From positions 1 to 64,000 of the forward strand of contig NZ_JAKZGP010000021.1 in assembly GCF_022549775.1 (NCBI RefSeq): 64,000 bases of DNA, given 5' to 3'. Shown here piece by piece: positions 1 through 9,008 of this stretch. The notes under the pieces are model-generated. The model worked only from the letters and a program-made list of their open reading frames with translations, had not been told where the DNA came from and searched no databases. This DNA is from Belliella filtrata (GTDB taxonomy: Bacteria > Bacteroidota > Bacteroidia > Cytophagales > Cyclobacteriaceae). Positions within the stretch are counted from its first letter, which is position 1. Every line of letters starts with the position of its first letter. The position numbers and the translations under genes were made by a program.

Positions 1-126
1 ATGTATTCCTGTCGGACTATTACCAAAAGGTTAGAATCAAAACTTAAAGAACCGCCGTATACCGAACGGTACGTACGGTGGTGTGAGAGGACAGATAGGG
101 AAATAATCCCTATCTTCCTACTCTAT
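1..126 (+). mobile_element. Group II intron, 3' end only (domains V and VI)
   Basis: The RNA fold of a bacterial group II intron end is visible. Domain V: bases 51-59 pair with 74-82, a two-base bulge lies at 72-73, and 60-63 pair with 68-71 around a four-base loop. Domain VI: 93-100 pair with 108-115, and 85-91 pair with 116-123 leaving A120 bulged as the lariat branch point. A120 sits seven bases from a 3' end at about 126, the usual distance. The reverse transcriptase reading frame, if present, lies left of the window. The fold is seen directly; the exact 3' splice junction is inferred. Confidence 0.85.
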
Positions 127-150
127 TAATAGATACCTAGCGGTTAAAGG

Positions 151-244
151 TTTTACCACGAAGAATTATAAGTTTTCGCTAAGAGATCCAAGAGTTTAGT
201 GTGAAAATCCTCTTTCCACCTTTAGCGTTTCTCTTTTGCGTCCT
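151..244 (+). repeat. Dispersed intergenic repeat, copy 1
   Basis: This 94-base stretch matches 29615-29708 at roughly 80-85 percent by eye, in the same orientation. Both copies carry a CGCTAAG-like left arm and a TTAGCG right arm, so the element is an imperfect palindrome. It has no reading frame and lies between the group II intron end and the first gene. The remaining bases 245-345 are AT-rich leader for the regulator gene, with nothing else recognised. Confidence 0.75.
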
Positions 245-345
245 ATGCAGTTAAATGTTTTGCTTACACTAAAACTTTTTTGGAAATTAATTTTGCAAAT
301 CATTTTCTAGCGAGTACTTTTGTTACTCGTTAAGTCAGCTGTTTC

Positions 346-858
346 ATGTTAGATTCTTTAATCACCTCCAAGACAAGATTGAAGCTTTTAATTAAGTTTT
401 TTAGTAACCCCAAAAATCAGGGACACCTGAGGGGCTTGGCTGATGAGTTTGGAGAATCTACCAACGCTATCAGGAAAGAACTCAACAACCTCTCAGAAGC
501 TGGTTATCTCCTCAAAGTAGCAGATAAAAATAAGATCGACTATCAAGCCAACACCAATCACCCTTTCTTTTCCAATATCCAAGACCTGATCAGAAAATAT
601 CTGGGACTCGATAAGCTTTTGGCAACAGTTTTGGAAAGAATGGGAGATGTCCATGAAGTGGCACTTGTGGGTGATTATGCCAGGGGTTTAGATTCTGGAA
701 AGATCGATGTACAAGTCACTGGAGATAAACTTAATGAGCATTATCTTGAGATGATTTCAGAGAAGCTCAAGGAACTGATCAAAAAAGAAGTGGTTTTTAG
801 TATACAAGATCAAATATCAGATCCTGAGGCCATGTTGATTTATAAATCTGGCAGCTGA
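346..858 (+). CDS. Winged-helix regulator with degenerate nucleotidyltransferase-like domain
   Basis: A 170-residue cytoplasmic protein. Residues about 5-75 form an ArsR/MarR-like winged helix: a helical start, then a stretch running from GLADEFGES to ELNNLSEAGYL that fits a recognition helix, then a wing. Residues about 100-170 resemble the small nucleotidyltransferase fold: GDYARG at 109-114 followed by an IDV strand. Only one of the usual paired metal-binding acidic residues is clear, so catalysis is doubtful. Proteins of this design often stand first in Bacteroidota surface polysaccharide loci, as here, 196 bases before the exporter gene. I infer that it regulates the locus; the DNA target is unknown. 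The ATG start gives a complete winged helix. Confidence 0.7.
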   Translation: MLDSLITSKTRLKLLIKFFSNPKNQGHLRGLADEFGESTNAIRKELNNLSEAGYLLKVADKNKIDYQANTNHPFFSNIQDLIRKYLGLDKLLATVLERMGDVHEVALVGDYARGLDSGKIDVQVTGDKLNEHYLEMISEKLKELIKKEVVFSIQDQISDPEAMLIYKSGS

Positions 859-1054
859 ACCAATTTTTTGAATTAGTTTTCGTCTTAACACTACATCAAC
901 CCGCTAGGTCCTTATGGGACTGACAGGGCGAAGCTGTGAGTAATGACATAAAATTTCCAGTAATTTACGTTTCCTGAACTACCGCAAATTATTAATTTAT
1001 AAGTAGCTTGCAGGTTGGAAAAATCCAAATTTAATTCGTGATTTAGATTCAAAC

Positions 1055-3652
1055 ATGAAAAAATTAATTCTTCTTTTACATTTTCTTCTTTTTACTGGTC
1101 TACTTATGGCCCAATCCTTATCTGATATCCAATCAGTCAAAGTAGATAACCTCAGTGATGCCCAGGTAGAGCAATTAGTGAAAAGGGCAGAATCCTCTGG
1201 TATGAATGAACAACAGGTCCTTGCCATGGCCAGGGAACGGGGAATGCCAGCATCTGAAGTATCGAAACTCCAACAAAGGATCTCAGCCATCAGAAGTGGC
1301 AAGGGGAATGCGAACCGAAACAGCAGGGATGCTCAGTATCAAGGTCGACAAGTGGAAGGTATGGAAGAGGATGAGGAGTTCGATTTCGAACTAGGCAGAG
1401 CAAATGACCCTTATAAAGACCTAAGTCCAAAACAGAAAAAGATCTTTGGTTATACCTTATTTCATAACAGAGAACTCAATTTCAATCCAAGCTTGAACGT
1501 ACCAACACCACAGAATTATACGATAGGTGGAGGAGATCAACTTTTGATTGATATCTACGGGGCTTCGCAGCAATCCTATGACCTGAGGGTAAGTCCTGAA
1601 GGCAATATCATGGTTCCTAACGTAGGACCAATCAAAGTCGGTGGTTCAACAATTGCTTCAGCAACCTCAAGGATAAGATCAGCTTTGACTCAAATATATG
1701 CAGGATTAGGAGGAGGCAATCCAAATACCTTTATGGAATTGAGGTTAGGAAATATCAGAACGGTGTCTATTGCCATGGCAGGGGAATTGAACAAGCCAGG
1801 TAATTATACGCTTCCTGCCTTTGCCTCTCCTTTCAATGCACTTTTTGCCGCAGGTGGGCCTAATGAAAATGGATCTTTCAGAAACATTCAAGTATTTAGG
1901 GACAGCAAACTGTTGGTTGAAATAGATGTCTATGACTTTTTGATCAAAGGAGAAAATTCCAGCAGCATCACCTTAAGAGACAATGACCTGATCATAGTAC
2001 CTCCAGTAAGGTCACGTGTAGAAATATCTGGTCCAGTTCGTAGAGAAGGCTTTTTTGAGATGAAACAAGGAGAAAGCATCAATGACCTGATTGCCTTCAC
2101 TGGAGGTTTTAAATCAGATGCTTATCGTGAGCGGCTTACTGTGACTAGGAGCACTGGTGCTGAACAGCGAGTGGAAGATGTGGATGCTGTAAACTATGAG
2201 TCTTTCAATCCACAAGATGGAGATACATATAGGGTAGGACAGATTTTAAACAGGTTTGAAAATAGGGTACAAGTATCGGGAGCATTGATGAGACCAGGGA
2301 CATTCGCCTTGCAACCGGGAATGACCTTGACCCAACTCATAGCAAAGGCCAATGGACTGAGAGAAGATGCCTTTCTTAACAGGGCTACGCTCTACAGGAC
2401 CAAGCCTGATTTTTCCCTAGAAGTACTTCCCATAGATATCAGTGCTGTGGTCAATGGTACAGCGGAAGATGTAGTGCTCAGAAGAGAGGATGTTCTTAAT
2501 ATTCCAAGTATATATGATATCAGAGAAGAGTACTATATTAAGATATCTGGAGAAGTAAATAAGCCAGGAGCATTTGCCTATGGTGAAAACATGAAAGTCG
2601 CCGATATCATTTTGAAAGCTGGAGGATTCAAAGAGTCTGCATCTGCTTCACAGATAGAGATAGCAAGAAGAGTTAAGAATGATGTTTCTGGTAAGTTGGC
2701 TGAGATCATCAGAATAGATGTAGATAAAAACCTAAAAGTAAGTGCATCTGATATGGATGTGACCTTGATGCCTTTTGACCATGTGATCGTAAGAAGAAGT
2801 CCTGGCTTTCAAAGAGAGAAAATGGTCAGGGTAGAGGGAGAAGTATTCTATCCAGGTGAATATGCCTTAGCCAATGCCAATGAAAGAATATCTGATTTAC
2901 TCAAAAGGTCAGGTGGGTTGAACCAATTTGCCTATGCCAAAGGAGCTACCTTGATCAGAAGAAATGAATTTTATGATGCTCCAAGTGAAAATGAAATTAA
3001 AAGTGAAAACCTAACTTCTGTTAAAGAGAATGTAGCCAGAGATAGCTTGGACAGGACGGAGTTTGATAAGCTCCTATTAGAACGGATCGATATGAAAATC
3101 TTGGAAAAGGGAGGTGATCAGTCCAACAAAAAAGGAGGCTTGATGGCTGATGATTTTAGAAAAGAAACTATCATTGGTTTTGTAGAAGATGACAGTGTGG
3201 AAACTGTAGCCATCAAAACCCAAGAAATGATAGGAATAGATCTGATAGCAATACTAAATAATCCTGGAGGAAACAATGACCTGATCCTTCAAGAAGGAGA
3301 TGTATTGTCTATCCCAAAGGAACTTCAAACAGTACGTATGCGCGGTGAAGTATTGTATCCAACTACAGCTAGATATAGAGAGCACACCAACTTCAAATCT
3401 TATATTTCTAGGGCTGGAGGATTTACAGAGGATTCTCGAAGAGGGAGGTCTTATGTGATTTATGCCAATGGGGATGTTCGGCGGACTAGCAAGTTTCTGT
3501 TTTTCAACTTTTTCCCTAAAGTAGAGCCAGGGGCAGAGATTATCGTTCCAAAAAGGCCAGAGAGACAGCCTATGTCTGCTCAAGCTTATGTAGGTTTAGG
3601 AACAAGTCTCGCTACATTGGCCTTGCTCATCAATAATTTGACTAGAAATTAA
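1055..3652 (+). CDS. SLBB-domain polysaccharide export protein (Wza-like)
   Basis: Outer-membrane polysaccharide exporter of the Poly_export/SLBB family, 865 residues, more than twice the length of E. coli Wza but normal for Bacteroidota. A signal peptide ends near MAQ (about residue 20). Residues 21-110 are a charged, Gln-rich linker. Poly_export lies at about 150-235 (YTIGGGDQLLIDIYG). About six SLBB repeats follow, each with a G-x-V-x-x-P-G-x-Y/F pattern and an AGG motif. A hydrophobic C-terminal helix resembles the segment that crosses the outer membrane in Wza. It is followed 62 bases later by the Wzz-like gene, its expected inner-membrane partner. Function is firm at family level; the exported glycan is inferred from the locus. 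Confidence 0.9.
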   Translation: MKKLILLLHFLLFTGLLMAQSLSDIQSVKVDNLSDAQVEQLVKRAESSGMNEQQVLAMARERGMPASEVSKLQQRISAIRSGKGNANRNSRDAQYQGRQVEGMEEDEEFDFELGRANDPYKDLSPKQKKIFGYTLFHNRELNFNPSLNVPTPQNYTIGGGDQLLIDIYGASQQSYDLRVSPEGNIMVPNVGPIKVGGSTIASATSRIRSALTQIYAGLGGGNPNTFMELRLGNIRTVSIAMAGELNKPGNYTLPAFASPFNALFAAGGPNENGSFRNIQVFRDSKLLVEIDVYDFLIKGENSSSITLRDNDLIIVPPVRSRVEISGPVRREGFFEMKQGESINDLIAFTGGFKSDAYRERLTVTRSTGAEQRVEDVDAVNYESFNPQDGDTYRVGQILNRFENRVQVSGALMRPGTFALQPGMTLTQLIAKANGLREDAFLNRATLYRTKPDFSLEVLPIDISAVVNGTAEDVVLRREDVLNIPSIYDIREEYYIKISGEVNKPGAFAYGENMKVADIILKAGGFKESASASQIEIARRVKNDVSGKLAEIIRIDVDKNLKVSASDMDVTLMPFDHVIVRRSPGFQREKMVRVEGEVFYPGEYALANANERISDLLKRSGGLNQFAYAKGATLIRRNEFYDAPSENEIKSENLTSVKENVARDSLDRTEFDKLLLERIDMKILEKGGDQSNKKGGLMADDFRKETIIGFVEDDSVETVAIKTQEMIGIDLIAILNNPGGNNDLILQEGDVLSIPKELQTVRMRGEVLYPTTARYREHTNFKSYISRAGGFTEDSRRGRSYVIYANGDVRRTSKFLFFNFFPKVEPGAEIIVPKRPERQPMSAQAYVGLGTSLATLALLINNLTRN

Positions 3653-3714
3653 TGTTTAATTTTCAGACTTGAAATAGGAAAGCATATTACCTAAAAGAAA
3701 TTGAATTTGTAAAA

Positions 3715-4830
3715 ATGTCAGAAATCCAAAAACATGGTGATCGTCAAGTGGAAAATGACGAAATCGATTTGTTAGCATTAGGGAAGACAATTTGGTCAAA
3801 GCGGAGGCTAATTACATATATTGTCTTGATTTTTATTGGTGTAGGATTATTTGTAGCTATATTTTCTAGTAATGAGTTTACGGCTAGTACTACATTTATT
3901 CCCCAGTCTTCTGATTCCAACAGAGGTGGAGGAGCGCTAGGTGGTTTAGCTTCTTTGGCAGGGGTAAATATTGGGAATACCGTTATGAGTGCAGAGATAC
4001 CTCCCTCCTTGTACCCTAAAATCACTTCATCAGTTCCTTTCAAAAAGGCCTTACTTGAAGCAAAAGTTACTCCTGAAGAGTTGGGTGAGGAAGTTACTTT
4101 TAAGTCATATATTCTAGAACATAATTCTCCTGGAATATTATCACTTGTAAAGAAGTATACCATTGGATTGCCTGGCGTATTGATGAGTGGTATAAAAGGA
4201 GAGAAGGCCGAAACCATAACAGTTGCAACAAATGATGGGTTGATACGAATAACAAGGGAAGAATATGATATTTTTCGAATTATCGATGCTAGCTTATCTG
4301 TGACTCCTAACGATAAGGAAGGATTTGTAGCGCTTTCCTTTACCATGTCCGAACCATTGATGGCCGCTCAGATGGCAAATCAGACAAAGAAACTGCTCCA
4401 ATCAGAAGTGATTGCATACAAATTAGGCAATGCAAAAGAACAACTTAAGTTTACAGAGGAGCGCTTCGCTGAAAAGAAGGAAGAGTTCGAAAAGATTCAA
4501 AATCGACTTGCTAGCTTTCGTGATCGCAACCAAAATATTGCTTCAGCTGCTGCCATGAACCAACAAGATCGTATGGAAGCAGAATATAATTTTGTATTTA
4601 ATGTGTATACTGAACTTGCAAAGCAAGTTGAGCAAGCAAAATTACAGGTTGCTAAGGATACGCCTGTATTCTCTGTAATAGAGCCTGTAAGTGTACCAAA
4701 CGAGCGCTCAGCTCCCAAGCGTCCGCTTATAATCATTATATTTACTGTCCTTGGCTTTATTGTAGCCCTAGCTTATGTCTTTGGGTCCGAGTTTTTGAAA
4801 GGAGTAAAGGAGCAGTGGAAGGAAGTGTAA
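3715..4830 (+). CDS. Wzz-type chain-length determinant / polysaccharide co-polymerase
   Basis: A 371-residue inner-membrane protein of the Wzz family. It has one membrane helix at about 32-52, a long periplasmic region with coiled-coil character (residues about 230-310, rich in Lys, Glu and Gln), and a second helix at about 336-358 preceded by a Pro-rich element (PNERSAPKRP). There is no C-terminal tyrosine-kinase domain with Walker motifs, so it is the kinase-free type rather than full Wzc. It probably sets chain length of the Wzy-made polymer and couples to the SLBB exporter just upstream. Both genes read the same way with a 62-base gap, so co-transcription is likely. Confidence 0.85.
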   Translation: MSEIQKHGDRQVENDEIDLLALGKTIWSKRRLITYIVLIFIGVGLFVAIFSSNEFTASTTFIPQSSDSNRGGGALGGLASLAGVNIGNTVMSAEIPPSLYPKITSSVPFKKALLEAKVTPEELGEEVTFKSYILEHNSPGILSLVKKYTIGLPGVLMSGIKGEKAETITVATNDGLIRITREEYDIFRIIDASLSVTPNDKEGFVALSFTMSEPLMAAQMANQTKKLLQSEVIAYKLGNAKEQLKFTEERFAEKKEEFEKIQNRLASFRDRNQNIASAAAMNQQDRMEAEYNFVFNVYTELAKQVEQAKLQVAKDTPVFSVIEPVSVPNERSAPKRPLIIIIFTVLGFIVALAYVFGSEFLKGVKEQWKEV

Positions 4831-4848
4831 GGGGAGCGTCTTTAGGGG

Positions 4849-4970
4849 TATACGTTAAAAGTTAAGCGTTCAACGAAGGTAGATGTAAAACATAGTCAAT
4901 CCTACATTTAACGCCTTGCCACAGGCAAGCATTAACGATTAACGCGAAGTATTAACGCTTAACATCTTTC
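4849..4970 (+). repeat. TTAACGC-type intergenic repeat, copy A (upstream of ugd)
   Basis: The spacer is built of TTAACG/GTTAA words. Bases 4922-4964 match 6344-6386, on the other side of the following gene, at about 37 of 43 positions with one indel. The left part (ACGTTAAAAGTT...TTCAACG) also matches the start of copy B. It is non-coding and of unknown role. Confidence 0.65.
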
Positions 4971-4995
4971 AAACAAAATAATCCAATATTAAGAT

Positions 4996-6312
4996 ATGAA
5001 AATCACAGTTGTAGGTACCGGCTATGTCGGACTTGTATCAGGAGCTTGTTTTGCCGAGGTAGGCATCAATGTGGTCTGCGTGGATGTGGATCAGAATAAG
5101 ATTGAAGGGCTCAAAAATGGCATCATGCCCATCTATGAACCAGGACTTGAAGAGGTAGTTAAAAGAAATTATGCTTCAGGAAGGTTACAGTTCACCACAA
5201 ACTTAGGAGAAGCTATCCAAGGGTCTGAAGTTGCCTTTATTGCAGTAGGCACTCCTCCAGGTGAAGATGGTTCTGCTGACCTGAAGTATGTTTTGGCCGT
5301 GGCGGATGAGATAGGTACTAAGATGTCAGATTACATTGTAGTGGCTACAAAGAGTACCGTTCCAGTGACAACAGGAGAGAAGGTTCGTGCTGCTATTCAA
5401 GCTGCTTTGACCAAAAGAGGGGTAGAGCTTCCATTTGCGGTGGCATCTAATCCTGAGTTTTTGAAAGAGGGGGCAGCAGTAGAAGACTTTATGAAGCCTG
5501 ATCGAATTGTGATTGGCGTGGATGATGAGCGTGCAGAGAAGATCATGAAGCGACTCTACAAGCCTTTCCAATTGAACGGAGATCGCATTATTTTTATGGA
5601 TATCCCATCCGCAGAGATGACCAAGTATGCTGCCAATGCCATGCTGGCGACCAAGATCTCTTTTATGAATGACATTGCTAACCTCTGTGAACTAGTAGGA
5701 GCCAATGCCAATATGGTGCGTAAAGGAATTGGTTCTGATCCTCGAATAGGAACGAAATTTATCTACCCTGGGGTAGGTTATGGTGGTTCTTGTTTCCCCA
5801 AAGATGTTAAGGCAATCATCAAAACTGGAAAGCAATACGGTTACGAACTTAAGGTATTGCAATCAGTAGAAGATGTAAATGATGCACAAAAATACGTTTT
5901 GGTCAACAAAATCAAACAACATTTTGGGGAAGACCTAAGTGGAAAGACCTTTGCGATTTGGGGATTGAGCTTCAAGCCCAATACGGATGATATGAGAGAG
6001 TCTCCAGCTATTGTGATTATCGATGAGCTGATCGCTGCTGGGGCAAAAGTCAAAGGTTATGATCCTATTGCCATGGAAGAAGCACAGCATATCTATGTAG
6101 GAGATAAGATTACCTATGCCACAGATGCCTACGATGCTTGCGTAGATGCAGATGCCTTGCTTTTGGTGACAGAATGGTCTGAGTTCCGTATCCCATCTTG
6201 GGAAGCCTTGGGCAAATTGCTCAATGAAAAGGTAGTATTCGATGGTAGAAATATCTATGATAAAAAGTACCTTGCGGAGCTAGGCTTTGTTCATTATGGA
6301 ATAGGGGTTTAG
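4996..6312 (+). CDS. ugd: UDP-glucose 6-dehydrogenase
   Basis: Oxidises UDP-glucose to UDP-glucuronate with two NAD, in the cytoplasm, supplying a uronic acid precursor. The 438-residue length is typical. The N-terminal Rossmann motif is VGTGYVGLVSG. The catalytic Cys is in GYGGSCFPKD (Cys266), and the C-terminal UDP-binding domain includes WGLSFKPNTDD. The overall pattern matches the Ugd/TuaD/RkpK group better than the UDP-HexNAc dehydrogenases. The gene stands alone between two copies of the same intergenic repeat (4849-4970 and 6316-6391), which may mark its insertion into the locus. Codon use looks like the flanking exporter genes rather than the AT-rich glycosyltransferase block. Confidence 0.93.
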   Translation: MKITVVGTGYVGLVSGACFAEVGINVVCVDVDQNKIEGLKNGIMPIYEPGLEEVVKRNYASGRLQFTTNLGEAIQGSEVAFIAVGTPPGEDGSADLKYVLAVADEIGTKMSDYIVVATKSTVPVTTGEKVRAAIQAALTKRGVELPFAVASNPEFLKEGAAVEDFMKPDRIVIGVDDERAEKIMKRLYKPFQLNGDRIIFMDIPSAEMTKYAANAMLATKISFMNDIANLCELVGANANMVRKGIGSDPRIGTKFIYPGVGYGGSCFPKDVKAIIKTGKQYGYELKVLQSVEDVNDAQKYVLVNKIKQHFGEDLSGKTFAIWGLSFKPNTDDMRESPAIVIIDELIAAGAKVKGYDPIAMEEAQHIYVGDKITYATDAYDACVDADALLLVTEWSEFRIPSWEALGKLLNEKVVFDGRNIYDKKYLAELGFVHYGIGV

Positions 6313-6315
6313 GGT

Positions 6316-6391
6316 TTAACGTTAAAGGTTCAACGTGCAGCCGCAGGCAAACATCAACGCTTAACGCGAAGCATTTACGCCTTAACACATA
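6316..6391 (+). repeat. TTAACGC-type intergenic repeat, copy B (downstream of ugd)
   Basis: Second copy of the element at 4849-4970, beginning four bases after the ugd stop codon. Shared blocks are ACGTTAAAGGTTCAACG at the left and CAGGCAA...TTAACGCGAAG at 6344-6371. It has no reading frame. Confidence 0.65.
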
Positions 6392-6451
6392 ACAACAAAC
6401 TCTACTCTGAGCCTCTGCGTGATAAAAATTTAAATAGCAATAAAAAATAAC

Positions 6452-7759
6452 ATGTTAAAACCACTTTCAGAATCGAAAATTGCCATTATTGGCTTGGGCT
6501 ATGTAGGTCTACCTTTGGCAGTTGCCTTTTCTGAAAAGTACAAGGTGATTGGCTATGATATTGATGAAGAACGTATCAAGGAGTTAAGTCAGGGTAAGGA
6601 TCGTACTTTGGAGGTGCAAAGTGAAGATTTAAAAGTCGTTCTTATTAGTAAGGATAAGGTTGATGATTTTCAATCAGGTTTGAATGTAACTGATGTAGCT
6701 AAAGACTTTGCTTCTTGCAATATATTTATTGTAACTGTACCTACACCCACAGACAAGCATAATAGACCTGTTCTTACTCCCATGTTGAGTGCTTCTGAAT
6801 CTATTGCTAAGCATTTGAAAAGAGGTGATGTGGTAGTTTATGAATCAACTGTATATCCAGGTGTAACCGAAGAAGAGTGTGTGCCTCTATTAGAAAGAGT
6901 TTCAGGATTGAAGTTCAATGAAGATTTCTTTGTAGGCTACTCGCCTGAGCGCATCAACCCAGGAGACAAGGAGCATACGGTAACCAAGATTCTTAAAGTA
7001 ACCTCAGGTTCAACTCCTGAGGTAGCCACCTATGTGGATGATTTGTACAAATCTGTTATTACTGCAGGAACGCATAAAGCTTCTTCTATCAAAGTAGCAG
7101 AAGCTGCCAAAGTGATCGAAAACTCCCAAAGGGATATTAATATTGCTTTTGTGAATGAGCTTTCAAAGATCTTTAACTTGCTGAATATTGATACCCAAGA
7201 AGTGCTAGAAGCAGCTGGAACGAAGTGGAACTTTCTTCCTTTCAAGCCGGGCTTGGTGGGAGGTCACTGCATAGGAGTAGATCCATTTTATCTGGCACAA
7301 AAAGCACAGGAAGTAGGTTACCATCCAGAGATAATCCTAGCAGGTAGAAGGCTCAATGACTCTATGGGCAAACATGTGGCTACAGAGACCATCAAGCACA
7401 TGATGAGAAAGAATCTACAAGTAGTTGATGCTAAGGTTTTGATCCTTGGATTTACTTTCAAAGAGGATTGTCCAGATGTGAGAAACACCCGTGTAATAGA
7501 TATCTATCATGAACTTAGGTCTTTTGATATGGATGTAGACATCTATGATCCTTTGGCAGACCCAAATGAGGTATTACATGAGTATGGCATACAAATTTGC
7601 AAGAGTGAGGTAAAAGAAGAAGTCTATACTTATGCAGCTGTGATTTTAGCCGTAGCTCATCAAGAGTTTAAGTCTTGGAAAATAGAAAAGTCAAGCAATC
7701 AAGTGGTATTTGATGTGAAATCAGTGATGTCAAAGGATATTGTTGATGCACGACTTTGA
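6452..7759 (+). CDS. Nucleotide-sugar dehydrogenase, TviB/WbpA-like (UDP-HexNAc 6-dehydrogenase)
   Basis: A second NAD-dependent nucleotide-sugar dehydrogenase, 435 residues, of the TviB/WbpA/WbpO branch that oxidises UDP-GlcNAc or UDP-GalNAc to the uronic acid. It shows [18 protein letters not shown] at the N-terminus (Rossmann), VTVPTPTD, the VYESTVYPG segment, and the catalytic Cys273 in [12 protein letters not shown]. The [13 protein letters not shown] motif lies in the C-terminal domain. These signatures separate it from the Ugd enzyme encoded just upstream. UDP-GlcNAc versus UDP-GalNAc cannot be decided from sequence alone. No WbpB/D/E-type genes follow, so the simple HexNAcA is the likely product used by the local glycosyltransferases. 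Confidence 0.85.
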   Translation: MLKPLSESKIAIIGLGYVGLPLAVAFSEKYKVIGYDIDEERIKELSQGKDRTLEVQSEDLKVVLISKDKVDDFQSGLNVTDVAKDFASCNIFIVTVPTPTDKHNRPVLTPMLSASESIAKHLKRGDVVVYESTVYPGVTEEECVPLLERVSGLKFNEDFFVGYSPERINPGDKEHTVTKILKVTSGSTPEVATYVDDLYKSVITAGTHKASSIKVAEAAKVIENSQRDINIAFVNELSKIFNLLNIDTQEVLEAAGTKWNFLPFKPGLVGGHCIGVDPFYLAQKAQEVGYHPEIILAGRRLNDSMGKHVATETIKHMMRKNLQVVDAKVLILGFTFKEDCPDVRNTRVIDIYHELRSFDMDVDIYDPLADPNEVLHEYGIQICKSEVKEEVYTYAAVILAVAHQEFKSWKIEKSSNQVVFDVKSVMSKDIVDARL

Positions 7760-7788
7760 TAGGTATTGAATGATAATATTATAATCGA

Positions 7789-8787
7789 ATGAAGGTTTTT
7801 AATGTAATTCTATCTGGTGGAGTAGGATCAAGGTTGTGGCCACTTTCTCGTAAAAGTAGACCAAAACAATACTTACCCATCTTTGGAGGAGAAACACTGT
7901 TCCAAAAAACAATAAGTAGAAACTCAGGAGTTTGTGACCAAATTATTGTAGTCGGCAACAAAGATAATTATCAACTTTCTAGAAAGGATTTAAATAACCT
8001 TGGTAAGACAGGGTATCATGAGATTATAGAAGCTTGTCCTCGCAATACAGCTGCGGCAATAGCATTCGCTGCATTAGTAGTTGAACCACACGATATACTT
8101 TTTGTAACTCCTTCAGATCATTTGATCAATGAAGGAGATGCTTACAAGGATAAAATTCAGAGAGGAATTGAACTGGCAACTGCTGGATATATTGTTACTT
8201 TTGGACTGAAGCCAAGCAAGCCTGAAACTGGCTTCGGCTATATCGAAGCAAATGGGGAAGATGTAAAGAGCTTTAGGGAAAAACCGAATTTGGAAACTGC
8301 TGAATCCTTTTTGAAAAAGGGAAACTTCTACTGGAACTCAGGTATGTTTTGCTTTCAAGCTGGTGTATTTTTGAAAGAGCTGGCAACTTATGAACAAGAA
8401 GTTTATGAAGCTGCCAAGTATGCTTTTGAAAGTGCCAAAGATGGATTTTTGGATGAAGCGTTGAGTATGAAGATTCCTTCTATATCAGTGGATTATGCGG
8501 TGATGGAGAAGACAGCTAAAATCAAAGTTGTACCCTCAGATTTTGAATGGTCTGATATGGGGTCTTTTGAATCTATCTACGATTACTTGGCTAAAACAGG
8601 CCATCCAATTGACGAAAATGGAAACATGGTAATAGGGACTGATATACACACCTCATTCACTGGCCTCAAAAATGTTATTATGGTCAAGACAGATGATGCT
8701 ATTTTGGTCTTGAACAAGGAAAATGCACAAGATGTTAAAAAAGTTTATGAAAAATTGGAACAGGATGATCCTGGATTAGTTTTATAA
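7789..8787 (+). CDS. manC: Mannose-1-phosphate guanylyltransferase
   Basis: Makes GDP-mannose from mannose-1-phosphate and GTP in the cytoplasm. The 332-residue protein is the single-domain form, lacking the C-terminal cupin isomerase half of the long ManC/AlgA enzymes. The nucleotide-binding signature GGVGSRLWPLSRKSRPKQY is near residues 10-28. TPSDHLI, GFGYIEA and FREKPNLE follow in the expected order. It starts 29 bases after the preceding dehydrogenase gene and reads the same way, so it is probably in the same transcript. The 221-base spacer after it (8788-9008) is AT-rich and marks the change to the dideoxysugar genes; no clear terminator was seen there. Confidence 0.9.
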   Translation: MKVFNVILSGGVGSRLWPLSRKSRPKQYLPIFGGETLFQKTISRNSGVCDQIIVVGNKDNYQLSRKDLNNLGKTGYHEIIEACPRNTAAAIAFAALVVEPHDILFVTPSDHLINEGDAYKDKIQRGIELATAGYIVTFGLKPSKPETGFGYIEANGEDVKSFREKPNLETAESFLKKGNFYWNSGMFCFQAGVFLKELATYEQEVYEAAKYAFESAKDGFLDEALSMKIPSISVDYAVMEKTAKIKVVPSDFEWSDMGSFESIYDYLAKTGHPIDENGNMVIGTDIHTSFTGLKNVIMVKTDDAILVLNKENAQDVKKVYEKLEQDDPGLVL

Positions 8788-9008
8788 ATCAATTCAATTG
8801 CGGATTAATAGTTATTTGAGAAGAATAAAAGTCCAATAAAAGTAAGTCTTTTTTTGTCAATTATTCCAAATTCAAAATATAATTTGGTTAAAGACCAGAT
8901 ATTTGCCCGAGAGGCTTAGTTGAAGATATTGTAGTCTTGAATTTGACGAATTTTCAATATTATGTGCATTTAAAAAGGGATGAGTTAAAATTTTAATCAA
9001 GATAAATA

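Noticed and set aside
904-940. Possible terminator hairpin after the regulator gene
   Set aside because: The candidate stem around AGGTCC/GGGACT has mismatches and no T-run.
1097-1302. Minus-strand frame at the beginning of the SLBB exporter gene
   Set aside because: Antisense to the signal peptide and linker of a clear exporter gene; no supporting features.
3744-4346. 200-codon open frame on the minus strand opposite the Wzz-like gene
   Set aside because: It mirrors a well-supported gene; its residues look like reverse translation of the Wzz frame and no domain is visible.
8788-9008. Promoter for the dideoxysugar genes (TTTG...ATATTTG near 8882-8905)
   Set aside because: The two words are only about 12 bases apart and the second does not fit TAnnTTTG, so the match is too weak to list.
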